64,000 bases of DNA from Paraprevotella sp. (lineage in GTDB: Bacteria > Bacteroidota > Bacteroidia > Bacteroidales > Bacteroidaceae). The stretch is from NCBI GenBank assembly GCA_017937925.1, contig JAGBCQ010000008.1, positions 124,001 through 188,000 of the forward strand, given 5' to 3'. The translations under genes and the position numbers were made by a program. The notes beneath the pieces were generated by a model. That model searched no databases. It had not been told where the DNA came from and saw nothing but the letters and a program-made list of their open reading frames with translations. Shown in pieces: positions 17,201 through 25,900 of this stretch; positions within the stretch are counted from its first letter, which is position 1; each line of letters starts with the position of its first letter.

Positions 17201-17893
17201 TTACAACAGTTTTTTCGGCGTAGATGCCACAAACTCTTTCAAATAAAATGGTTCAAAATATGCTACGTCTTCAAATTGCTCACATGCCACCGCTTTCTCT
17301 GCCAATGGTCCCATGTATTTGGCAATGGGTAGTACATTGGGTAAGAAATGTGCATTAGGATGGACTATCTTTTCTTTACATTTTTCCGCTCCATCCCCGA
17401 AGAAATAGACGGGACGAGTCTCAAGAAAATCTTGATAAGTCGTTTCATCCACGATGTCCGCCTGAATGCCACGCACCGGATTTAATGCCCTATCATATAA
17501 AGCAGCATATACTTCCATTCTACGAGCGTCAATCATCGGACATAACAAAGCATCATCCGGCAGTTCCTCCTGATAAAGTAACACCGGCACACATAGCAAC
17601 TCTAAAGTCGGCACTGAGATGAGTTTCAAATCACGGGCATAACATATCCCCTTCGCCATTGACACACCGATTCGCAAACCGGTATAGGAACCGGGACCGC
17701 AACTTACTGCTACCGCATCAAAAGGGATACCGTGATTGTCAACATACGAAATGGCTTCATCAACAAACACACCCAACTGCACCGCATGCGAGGGACCGTC
17801 CTTATCTACTTTTTCAAAAAGGACATTTCCGTCTTCTGTCACAGCGACAGAACATACTTTGGTACTCGTTTCTATATGTAGGATGCAAGACAT
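17201..17893 (-). CDS. tsaB: tRNA threonylcarbamoyladenosine biosynthesis protein TsaB
   Basis: 230 residues from the start chosen here. N terminus MSCILHIETSTKVCSVAVTE is the ASKHA-fold opening of TsaB, and AVSCGPGSYTGLRIGVSMAK is the diagnostic GPGSYTGLR motif. TsaB is the partner of TsaD in the t6A37 modification of ANN-decoding tRNAs. A longer start exists at 17911, but the -7 box at 17920-17927 puts the transcription start next to it, so ATG 17893 is preferred. Adjacent to DUF4290 with 3 bases between them. Confidence 0.93.
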   Translation of the reverse strand: MSCILHIETSTKVCSVAVTEDGNVLFEKVDKDGPSHAVQLGVFVDEAISYVDNHGIPFDAVAVSCGPGSYTGLRIGVSMAKGICYARDLKLISVPTLELLCVPVLLYQEELPDDALLCPMIDARRMEVYAALYDRALNPVRGIQADIVDETTYQDFLETRPVYFFGDGAEKCKEKIVHPNAHFLPNVLPIAKYMGPLAEKAVACEQFEDVAYFEPFYLKEFVASTPKKLL

Positions 17894-17919
17894 ATCGTAT
17901 TTTTTCTTCAATAACTCCG

Positions 17920-17957
17920 CAAAATTACAATTTTATCCTATTATTTTTCTACTTTTG
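17920..17957. promoter_or_regulatory. Divergent promoters of tsaB and yicC
   Basis: On the minus strand TAATTTTG (plus 17920-17927) serves tsaB, and on the plus strand TACTTTTG at 17950-17957 serves the yicC-gmk operon. The two -7 boxes are 22 bases apart, so each start region overlaps the upstream region of the other. Confidence 0.65.
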
Positions 17958-17977
17958 CATAAAATAATTCTTAAATC

Positions 17978-18853
17978 ATGATACAATCAATGACAGGTTA
18001 CGGCAAATCAACAGCCGTATTCAAAAACAAAAAAATAAACGTTGAAATAAAGTCTCTTAACAGCAAGGCTTTAGACCTATCCACACGCATTGCACCCTTA
18101 TACCGCGAAAAGGAGATGGAAATCCGTTCCATGATTAGCAAAGTTCTTGAACGAGGCAAAGTGGATTTCTCTATTTGGGTTGAAAAAGATGAAACTCAAA
18201 CAGCCACTCCTATCAATGGCGCAATTTTAGAGAACTACTATTCACAAATCAAGACCATCAGCGAAGAAAAGAACATTCCACTTCCTGCCGATTGGTTTGC
18301 CACCTTGCTCCGTTTGCCGGATGTCATGACGCGAACAGAAGTTGAAGAGTTAGAGGACGAGGAATGGAACATTGTTCAAAACATCATTAACGATGCCATA
18401 GCGAAGTTAGTGGATTTCCGCACTCAGGAAGGCATCGCACTACAAAAGAAATTCACTGAAAAGATTGAGAATATCGGTCGTTTACTCAAAAGTATTGAAC
18501 CCTACGAGCAATGTCGTACAGAACGTATCCGTCAACGATTGACAGACGCTTTAGAAGCCATTCCCGGCATTGAATATGACAAGAATCGCTTGGAACAGGA
18601 GATGATTTATTACATTGAGAAGTTGGATATCAACGAGGAAAAACAGCGACTTACGAACCACCTCAATTATTTCATGGAGACTATGAAAAACGGTCACGGC
18701 CAGGGCAAAAAACTCGGTTTCATCGCTCAAGAAATGGGTCGTGAAATCAACACCACCGGCAGCAAAAGTAACCTCGCAGAAATGCAGAACATCGTAGTCA
18801 TGATGAAGGATGAACTGGAGCAAATCAAGGAACAAGTGCTTAACGTAATGTAA
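17978..18853 (+). CDS. yicC: YicC/YloC family endoribonuclease
   Basis: 291 residues. The start MIQSMTGYGKSTAVFKNKKI is the typical N terminus, the middle carries SKVLERGKVDFSIWVE, and the C-terminal DUF1732 block GKKLGFIAQEMGREINTTGS is complete with LAEMQNIVVMMKDELEQI. YicC proteins have been described as RNA endonucleases. It lies 10 bases upstream of gmk, an order conserved in many bacteria. Promoter at 17950. Confidence 0.93.
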   Translation: MIQSMTGYGKSTAVFKNKKINVEIKSLNSKALDLSTRIAPLYREKEMEIRSMISKVLERGKVDFSIWVEKDETQTATPINGAILENYYSQIKTISEEKNIPLPADWFATLLRLPDVMTRTEVEELEDEEWNIVQNIINDAIAKLVDFRTQEGIALQKKFTEKIENIGRLLKSIEPYEQCRTERIRQRLTDALEAIPGIEYDKNRLEQEMIYYIEKLDINEEKQRLTNHLNYFMETMKNGHGQGKKLGFIAQEMGREINTTGSKSNLAEMQNIVVMMKDELEQIKEQVLNVM

Positions 18854-18863
18854 ACAGTCTCAC

Positions 18864-19430
18864 ATGGAAGGTAAATTGATTATTTTCTCCGCTCCCAGCG
18901 GCAGTGGCAAAAGCACCATCATCAATTATTTGATGCAACAAAACCTGAATCTTGCTTTCAGCATCAGTGCTACCAGTCGTCCGCCACGCGGGAACGAGCA
19001 ACACGGGGTTGAATATTTTTTCTTGTCGCCTGAAGAATTCCGTCAACGCATTGCCAACGATGAGTTTTTAGAGTACGAAGAGGTATATAAAGACCGCTTT
19101 TACGGCACACTGAAAGAGCAGGTGGAGAAACAATTATCTGCCGGACAGAATGTCGTTTTTGACGTTGATGTACATGGTGGATGCCGCATTAAGGAGTTTT
19201 ATGGCTCTCGTGCGCTCAGTATGTTCATCCAACCACCATCTATCGAGGAACTGCGCAAACGTTTGGAAGGACGAGGCACCGACAGTCCCGAAGTAATAAA
19301 AGACCGACTTGACCGAGCAGAATATGAGTTAAGTTTCGCCCCCAAGTTCGATACTGTTGTTATCAACGACAACTTAGAAGAAGCACAAGCAGAAGCTTTG
19401 TCACAATTAAGAACTTTCTTACAACTTTAA
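18864..19430 (+). CDS. gmk: Guanylate kinase
   Basis: 188 residues. P-loop IFSAPSGSGKSTIINYLM near residues 5-22, GMP-binding segment ISATSRPPRGNEQHGVEYFF, YGTLKEQVEKQL and the lid RLEGRGTDSPEVIKDRL are all standard. It phosphorylates GMP to GDP. Between yicC and a small membrane protein, in the yicC-gmk-nadD operon. Confidence 0.96.
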   Translation: MEGKLIIFSAPSGSGKSTIINYLMQQNLNLAFSISATSRPPRGNEQHGVEYFFLSPEEFRQRIANDEFLEYEEVYKDRFYGTLKEQVEKQLSAGQNVVFDVDVHGGCRIKEFYGSRALSMFIQPPSIEELRKRLEGRGTDSPEVIKDRLDRAEYELSFAPKFDTVVINDNLEEAQAEALSQLRTFLQL

Positions 19431-19442
19431 ATAGTCAGTTTT

Positions 19443-19661
19443 ATGGACGAGAATATCATTAAACGCAATCTCAACACAAGCATTGTACTATGCATCCTTT
19501 GTTTGGTGCTTTGCATTGTAGCGTTAGTATTCCATTGGGTATGGATGGCCGGCATCATGGCTGTTTTGGCATTGCTCCAAGCCTACATGATATGTATTTG
19601 GTTACATCGCAAGCGTCATCCACGCCGTCATTTCCAACCTCATAGAAAGGACAAACAATGA
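19443..19661 (+). CDS. Small membrane protein
   Basis: 72 residues. Two hydrophobic segments (about 12-32, IVLCILCLVLCIVALVF, and 34-53, WMAGIMAVLALLQAYMI) are joined by a very short turn, followed by a strongly basic tail with many His, Arg and Lys residues. The stop overlaps the start of nadD by 4 bases, which supports it as a real, coupled gene. I do not recognise it. Confidence 0.7.
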   Translation: MDENIIKRNLNTSIVLCILCLVLCIVALVFHWVWMAGIMAVLALLQAYMICIWLHRKRHPRRHFQPHRKDKQ

Positions 19662-20239
19662 CTATCGGCATCTACGGCGGTTCCTTCAATCCAATTCATA
19701 AAGGACACACGGAATTGGCCAAATATCTATGTACAAATGGTTTTGTCGATGAACTGTGGTTCATGGTTTCGCCATGCAATCCACTAAAAACGAGTTCGAC
19801 GGAACTGCTTGATGAAAACATCCGTTTGCATTTGGCGCAGATAGCTACAGCCAAGCATCCACAACTTAAAGTCAGCGATTTTGAGTTCCGTTTGCCACGC
19901 CCTTCATATACCGTAGATACCCTATCAGCGCTTCGCACCGCCTTCCCCGAACATGAGTTTATCCTCATTATCGGAGCGGACAATTGGCAAGTTTTCGACC
20001 GTTGGAAAGACCCGCAAGAAATTCTTAGTCATCACCGCATCATCATCTACCCCCGTCCGGGTTACGACGTTGACCTTGCGACCTTACCACAAGGAGTTAC
20101 CATGGTCAACACACCACTCTTCCCTATCAGCTCCACAGAGATTCGTCAACGCATCGCGACTGGACTGGATTACACAAATTTTATTGATACGGCTGTAGCT
20201 GAAGAGATAAAACAGAACCAATATTATCTGAAACCATAA
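19658..20239 (+). CDS. nadD: Nicotinate-nucleotide adenylyltransferase
   Basis: 193 residues. Nucleotidyltransferase motif IGIYGGSFNPIHKGHTELAK at the N terminus (GSFNP..GH), the NaMN-binding stretch FRLPRPSYTVDTLSALR, LIIGADNW, and the C-terminal ISSTEIRQRIATG (the SST/S-x-R motif). It makes nicotinate adenine dinucleotide in NAD synthesis. Overlaps the preceding small gene by 4 bases. Confidence 0.95.
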   Translation: MTIGIYGGSFNPIHKGHTELAKYLCTNGFVDELWFMVSPCNPLKTSSTELLDENIRLHLAQIATAKHPQLKVSDFEFRLPRPSYTVDTLSALRTAFPEHEFILIIGADNWQVFDRWKDPQEILSHHRIIIYPRPGYDVDLATLPQGVTMVNTPLFPISSTEIRQRIATGLDYTNFIDTAVAEEIKQNQYYLKP

Positions 20240-20249
20240 ACCTATACAA

Positions 20250-21422
20250 ATGACAGCACTGAATTTCAATTACAAAACGTTCATAAAACTTGCCGTATTC
20301 ATCACTCTTGCCCTTCTTTTCTCATCGTGCGGGCATAAGATAGACTTCTCTAAGAAATACTATAAATACAAAAGCGACTCCACTGCTGTTTACGCATCGC
20401 CAGATGGTCCCGTCTTAGGGTACTTCAAACGACAACGTCCACTTGATGCAATCGTTATAAAACCGAGTGATGCCGACAATAACGGTTGGGTTAAGATACC
20501 GTATCCTGAGGTTTCTAAAGAACGTACGTATGTCAATCTGAACGACTTTGAGGTAATGACGGTCAATGAATGTTATCGTATAAACAAAAGTATATTGCTC
20601 AGCAAATCATGGTGGGCAAATACCGAGAGATACGTAAAATTTCCAACTGTCGGAATTTGGAGTTTGTGGATGTTACTTGGAGCAAGCATCTTGACGATGC
20701 TGTGTTACTTCTTTTCTCCTTATGGCTGGATTAACTGGGGTGTCTTATTGGCTTTGAATATTTGTGAATACGTGTACTTCATGACCTACAACGGCGACAG
20801 GACATGGTTCTTTGACATGGACAAAAGTTTTATACTTGCCACCATTTCATTTATTATCCTCGCCACTACGTTGTGCATTCAAATCAAGATGATGGACATC
20901 TTGTTGACCCTCTTTCGTGAAAAAGACGGGGTTTCTAAATCGGTATTTATAGTTCTTCCCATCGCATTCATCGCAGCCCTTTTAAGTTGGGTTGGTGGCG
21001 AAGTACTTGGTTATATGCCTTTCAGTGCATTTATCGAAAAAGCGTTCCTTGTCATCATGGGTATTATTGCACTTTCTTACGGTTGGTGCTGCAAGAATAA
21101 AATATATGCCATATGCTCTGTCATCACATTCGTTCTTTCTTATACTGCCATCTTACTGACGCTCACTTATTGTTTCTGGGCAATCATTTACGTATTTGTT
21201 ATATATAATTTTATTAAAAGTGTTCCTGATATGTTTTCTGGAAGCTCTGATAGTAGTTCTTATTCTGATCCTGTTTCTCATGCTCTTGGAACTGTCAATA
21301 TTTATGTAGCTGGTTACGGTCCTCTTACTGGACGGTATTCTGACTATGATAAAAACATTTTTATTGGTAATAACGGAGTTGAAGCTTACTATATTAATGG
21401 TACTTGGTTTTTACGCGGGTGA
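20250..21422 (+). CDS. Membrane protein with N-terminal lipoprotein-like signal
   Basis: 390 residues. The N terminus has a hydrophobic signal ending in LLFSSCGHKI, a probable lipobox. Residues 35-110 look like a small SH3-type domain (DSTAVYASPDGPVLGYF, NNGWVKIPYP). From about 130 to 325 there are six or more hydrophobic segments, followed by a Ser-rich linker and a Gly/Tyr-rich tail (YIVAGYG-like). The mix of a lipidation signal and polytopic membrane part is unusual. It is 10 bases after nadD and probably co-transcribed. I do not recognise the family. Confidence 0.65.
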   Translation: MTALNFNYKTFIKLAVFITLALLFSSCGHKIDFSKKYYKYKSDSTAVYASPDGPVLGYFKRQRPLDAIVIKPSDADNNGWVKIPYPEVSKERTYVNLNDFEVMTVNECYRINKSILLSKSWWANTERYVKFPTVGIWSLWMLLGASILTMLCYFFSPYGWINWGVLLALNICEYVYFMTYNGDRTWFFDMDKSFILATISFIILATTLCIQIKMMDILLTLFREKDGVSKSVFIVLPIAFIAALLSWVGGEVLGYMPFSAFIEKAFLVIMGIIALSYGWCCKNKIYAICSVITFVLSYTAILLTLTYCFWAIIYVFVIYNFIKSVPDMFSGSSDSSSYSDPVSHALGTVNIYVAGYGPLTGRYSDYDKNIFIGNNGVEAYYINGTWFLRG

Positions 21423-21534
21423 TTTGAATTTCAACATGAAACAGAAGAAAGAATAGAGAACAAAGATCCGTGGGAAAGACTTACGGATTATGACTAATAT
21501 ACTGCGGCCCCATAATCATTGTAAGGATTCTTCC

Positions 21535-22875
21535 TTACTCTGTAAACAAATTGATGGTTTCTTGAATCGTCTTCACACAGACGGGACAATATACATCGAT
21601 GCGATGGAACCAATTCATCATACAGTTAGGCCACGGACGATATACTCCTTTCTCCAAATAACCGCCACCCTCATATACACCCAACTGCCATGGACTTTCA
21701 GGATTATAATCTGCCGAGTTTGGATTCTGCGGATTTAGTTCCCAATTCGTTTCCTTTACTGGTGTTGGTACAGGCGCGCCTGCCAGCAGTTGCCACCAAG
21801 ACTTTGATGATAAGTCTTTCAAAGTCGTAATGTTAGGTTCCCACGGTTCTACATTTGCAAAGTAAATATCACTCATTTCCGTGCCTCCCACATATTCGTC
21901 CGCCAATCCTGCAAACAGATGTCCGAACTCATGACTATAGGTCTTCCGGGTGGCAGCACCGGGAATATTAGCAGCACTGATACCGTAAAAGTTATAGATA
22001 CCGCCTCCGCCATACTTCTCCGAATTCGTCAAAACATATATCATATCATACGGAACATTTGAAGCTGCATCCAACAAGGTTTGGTAATCTTCAATCATCT
22101 GATAACGTTCGGAGTCGAACGTATAATAATGTGCTTTCAGTGCTGTGTCGCGCCACTGTCTTTTACCCGGTATCGAAACACCCGACTCACGACCGGGTTT
22201 CCAAACAGCACGGATATTGATTTTATTCTTATTCTCGGTATAGGGTGCATAGCTGAAGATATGGTCGGCAAACTCTTTTGCTGCTTTTACAAACAAATCC
22301 TTTTCCGATTCTGTATAACCTTCAGAAAGGACTACTATATCCACCCGTTCATCCGGTTCTCCTGTAAGATGAATATCTATTGTGGTCAATGTCGGTCTGG
22401 TTTTTCTTATAAAATAACTATCAACATCTATATCGTAACTAAACTTCTTCACCATCCTGCCCGTCCTGTTTTCACGGGTATATAGTTCCACTATCACGTC
22501 TTTTTTAGGATATGGAAAGACTACTCCTTCGGGCATCGCCTTGCTCGTCACTTTTGCTTCAGGTGTCGTCATCCATTCAAAGAACAACGAACTAAAGCCA
22601 CGGGAGAATATCACCTTACCCGATGCCTTATCAATAACTTTGAACTGATGATTGCCCATATTGCGGTCGTCCACCAGATAGTTCTTATTACCACCCCAAA
22701 AAGGTTCCTCTATCACCTCGTCCAAAAAGTAATAATCATCCTCTGCATTACCGGCATGATAGTAATCCAACCGCATACTTTTTGTTGTAAAGTAATCATC
22801 AAACTTCACTTGTCCGCAAGTCGTTCCTACGACGCTCAAAACGGAAAGAATCAAAAAAGAGATACGCATATTCAT
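21535..22875 (-). CDS. M64 family (IgA peptidase-like) secreted metallopeptidase
   Basis: 446 residues. Signal peptide (about 1-21, ending in VVGTTCGQ), an N-terminal M64 beta-sandwich domain (about 25-165), and the catalytic domain starting at ERVDIVVLSEGYTESEKDLF. The zinc site is SHEFGHLFAGLADEY near residue 310, that is HExxH with a downstream Asp-Glu-Tyr. Family members are found widely in gut Bacteroidetes; the name comes from a Clostridium IgA protease, but the substrate here is unknown. The C terminus lacks the sorting tail seen on its neighbours. Next to the fucosidase locus. Confidence 0.88.
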   Translation of the reverse strand: MNMRISFLILSVLSVVGTTCGQVKFDDYFTTKSMRLDYYHAGNAEDDYYFLDEVIEEPFWGGNKNYLVDDRNMGNHQFKVIDKASGKVIFSRGFSSLFFEWMTTPEAKVTSKAMPEGVVFPYPKKDVIVELYTRENRTGRMVKKFSYDIDVDSYFIRKTRPTLTTIDIHLTGEPDERVDIVVLSEGYTESEKDLFVKAAKEFADHIFSYAPYTENKNKINIRAVWKPGRESGVSIPGKRQWRDTALKAHYYTFDSERYQMIEDYQTLLDAASNVPYDMIYVLTNSEKYGGGGIYNFYGISAANIPGAATRKTYSHEFGHLFAGLADEYVGGTEMSDIYFANVEPWEPNITTLKDLSSKSWWQLLAGAPVPTPVKETNWELNPQNPNSADYNPESPWQLGVYEGGGYLEKGVYRPWPNCMMNWFHRIDVYCPVCVKTIQETINLFTE

Positions 22876-22953
22876 GGCTTTAGTTAGTATATTTCTGAAA
22901 CCTCTAATATATTGTAATACAATAACACCACACCATGTATCAAATCACAAGCC

Positions 22954-25900
22954 TCATCTTACAAGAATTTTTGTACCATCAACGATGTTTATACCACGAC
23001 GTTTGTGCTGTAATTTCCTTCCTTGAAGGTCGTAAATAGCATTGTCGGTCTCAGAATTCTGAGAGTCACTGCTAATATTGTCTATGCCATCCTCGTCACC
23101 ACAAGGACCAACATAATAAAGTCTGATATTGTCATACTTAAAGTTGTTGCCCTGAAAATTTTGCAAACGGACACCGACTACTGCATCGCCATCCTCAGCC
23201 ATAACGAAGTCGAGGGATGTGTCAGCATTGCCTTCGTGCTTCAAATCGATGCTTTGGTCGTTGGCAAAAAGGAATGCACCTTCTTCAGTACACATACTGT
23301 ATAGAATCAGACGATACTTACCTTTAGGCAGATTCTTCACGGTTTGGCTGATTGAACGGTTGTTTAAATTGCCACTACCCTGCCAATTATTCATATAAGC
23401 ATAGTACTCACATCCTGAGAGATAACCCTGATGTTCAACCTGACCTTCGCCCTCGACGGTCCATCCTATAGGACGGCGACCTTCATCGTAACGGCCGAAA
23501 CTCGGGTTAGTAATGAGTTTTGTGATGTCAACAGGGTTCTCCTCAGTTGCCAATGTCCAATCGCTAAACTGCCGAAGATACTTGACACGCGGGATGGTAT
23601 AGATGTCAAAGTAAGAAACATTAGCATCACGCTTATCGGCAGCAAACTCTGCTCCATCCTCAAACGCGCCATGCACCCAAGGACCTACGTAAGCGCCTGT
23701 AGTCTTATTCTTCAAAGCCCAACCTTTATCATTGTAAAGTTCAGGGTAGATCATTGCGATGGTCCGATTTCCGTCCATGCCGTACGAATCACCCTGCTTA
23801 TGCACGTCAGAATAGGTCTGCCATAAAGCATGGTTCCACCCCTCAGTGCGAAAATGGCGATTGAGATCAGAAAGCGGAGTAATGATTATCTTCAAGTCAT
23901 CAATAACATCAAAGGCATCGAAGGCGAAAACACCTGAGATGTTGGTGTTAGGATCGACACCGTTGGCATAATACATGGCATAAGTGTTGCTCCAATTCTT
24001 GTCACCAACTGTATTGAGTGCCGCAACGGTCATTCCCGACTCAGCATCAAGGATTGCGAAGTAGTCGTTTGCACAATCTACTCCACTGAAGGAATCTACT
24101 AATGTCCATCCGGCTTCGAGCAATTTCTCGCGCACAGGTTTCTCTCCCGCTTCTTCCTCTTCTGTCAGTTCTTCTGTAATGGTAAATGTCTGCTCAGCAG
24201 CAAAAGCTGAGCCGGCATAACCGGCATCGACCGACTGCACGCTCCATGCGTAGTTTCCCCGAGGCAAACGATTGAGAGTCCAGCCGAGATTGAGCCATGC
24301 GTTGCCCATAGAAGTGACACGACGCACGCCTGTTGCGATATCCGAATTAGGGAACATAAGGTATTGCCCTGTATCAATATTACGCAAGTAATAATTATAC
24401 GATAGGCTCTTGACCGGTGTTTCCGAATCGGAACCGCTGTTCCACTTCAATACCACACTGTTACCAACGACCTCGGCAGAGAGTTCTGTAGGAGGAAGCG
24501 GAGCGGTATTCATACGCTCTGTCTTATTCTTGCAGAGCACTGCCAACCGGCGGTCCACATTGTAGCCGTGGAATCCCATAGCACCGTTAGCATTACCACT
24601 GATGAGGATGTCGTTACGTCCCTCGCCGGTAAAGTCGGCCAATTCGAGCGAAGACTCGCAGACACCTGGCAAATCGACATCACTCTTAGTAAAGTTACCT
24701 GTCCCGTCGTTAAGGAACACATCAACCTGTGCTATGTTTCCTTGCGTCATATTCCATCCTGCAAGTATCAAATCAGAATATCCGTCGTTGTTCCAATCGC
24801 AGAAACGTATAGGATGCGACACATTGTCTTGCATATATTCGCTAAACTCCTGAGCAAGAGTAAAAGTGCCTGTGCCATCATTCAGGTAAAGCGATATTGT
24901 CTTACCGCCCTCGGCAGCTGTCGTCGACCAGATTTCGCCGACAAGTTCTCCGCCTATAGCCACATCAAGCCATCCGTCTCCGTTTACATCGGCATAGGCC
25001 ATGCCACCTCGAGTGCCCTTTTCCTTAAAGCCCACGCTCTTCTCCGTGAACACTCCAGTTCCATCGTTATAGTGGATACGGGTATATACGCCATCGCTCT
25101 TGTCGGATAGCAGACAGAGGTCCACGCTCTGGCTGTTATCGAAGTCTGCATACATGATATTAGGTTCATTGATTCCGCTAGGCAGCAAAAGTTTGGTTTT
25201 CTTATAATAACCATCGCGAGCAGTCTTCTGAGTATAGAACGTATTACGCGAACCATTGCCTATGAAGAAATAGTCAGGAAGCGCATCGTTGTTGATGTCG
25301 GCAATACCACATGCCGGAGCTACAGACGACCCGTCCGACAACTCCTCAGCCACAAGCTTACCACTTCCGTCGTTCATAAGTACACCATTGTAAGCATCCC
25401 AAAAGTCAAATCCTGACTGAACGAGGTCAATGTGCCCGTCGCCATTAAGATCGCCAGCTGCGAGGTTACACAATGTAGCGTTAGTAATGGCTTGTGTGGC
25501 CGCAAAACCATAGTTGCCTGTATTGATGCGCACACCGCCCACTCGTACCTGATTACCCTCACCACCACTGTACACAATATCGCGGAGGTTATCATTATTC
25601 AGGTCGACAGCCACAACGTCGCCAAGCTTAAATCCGTCGTTCTGAGAGATGTAATCTATCTGGTCGCGATTGGCATTTACCTTGTCACCAATAGAGTCAA
25701 CAGGTGCATAAGTCGGCTCTGTAACCTTATTGACTATTTCCTTATACGCTTCTTCCAAACCGGCATTTTCCCTAATAGCATCACTTACGTTCATACTATT
25801 CTCTCCCCATGTATTATGTCCTCCATTCTTATTTTTGGAAATGTTGCCACTACACCAGTTGTCTGCCACAGTATAATAGTCTGTACCTTCATCGGTATAG

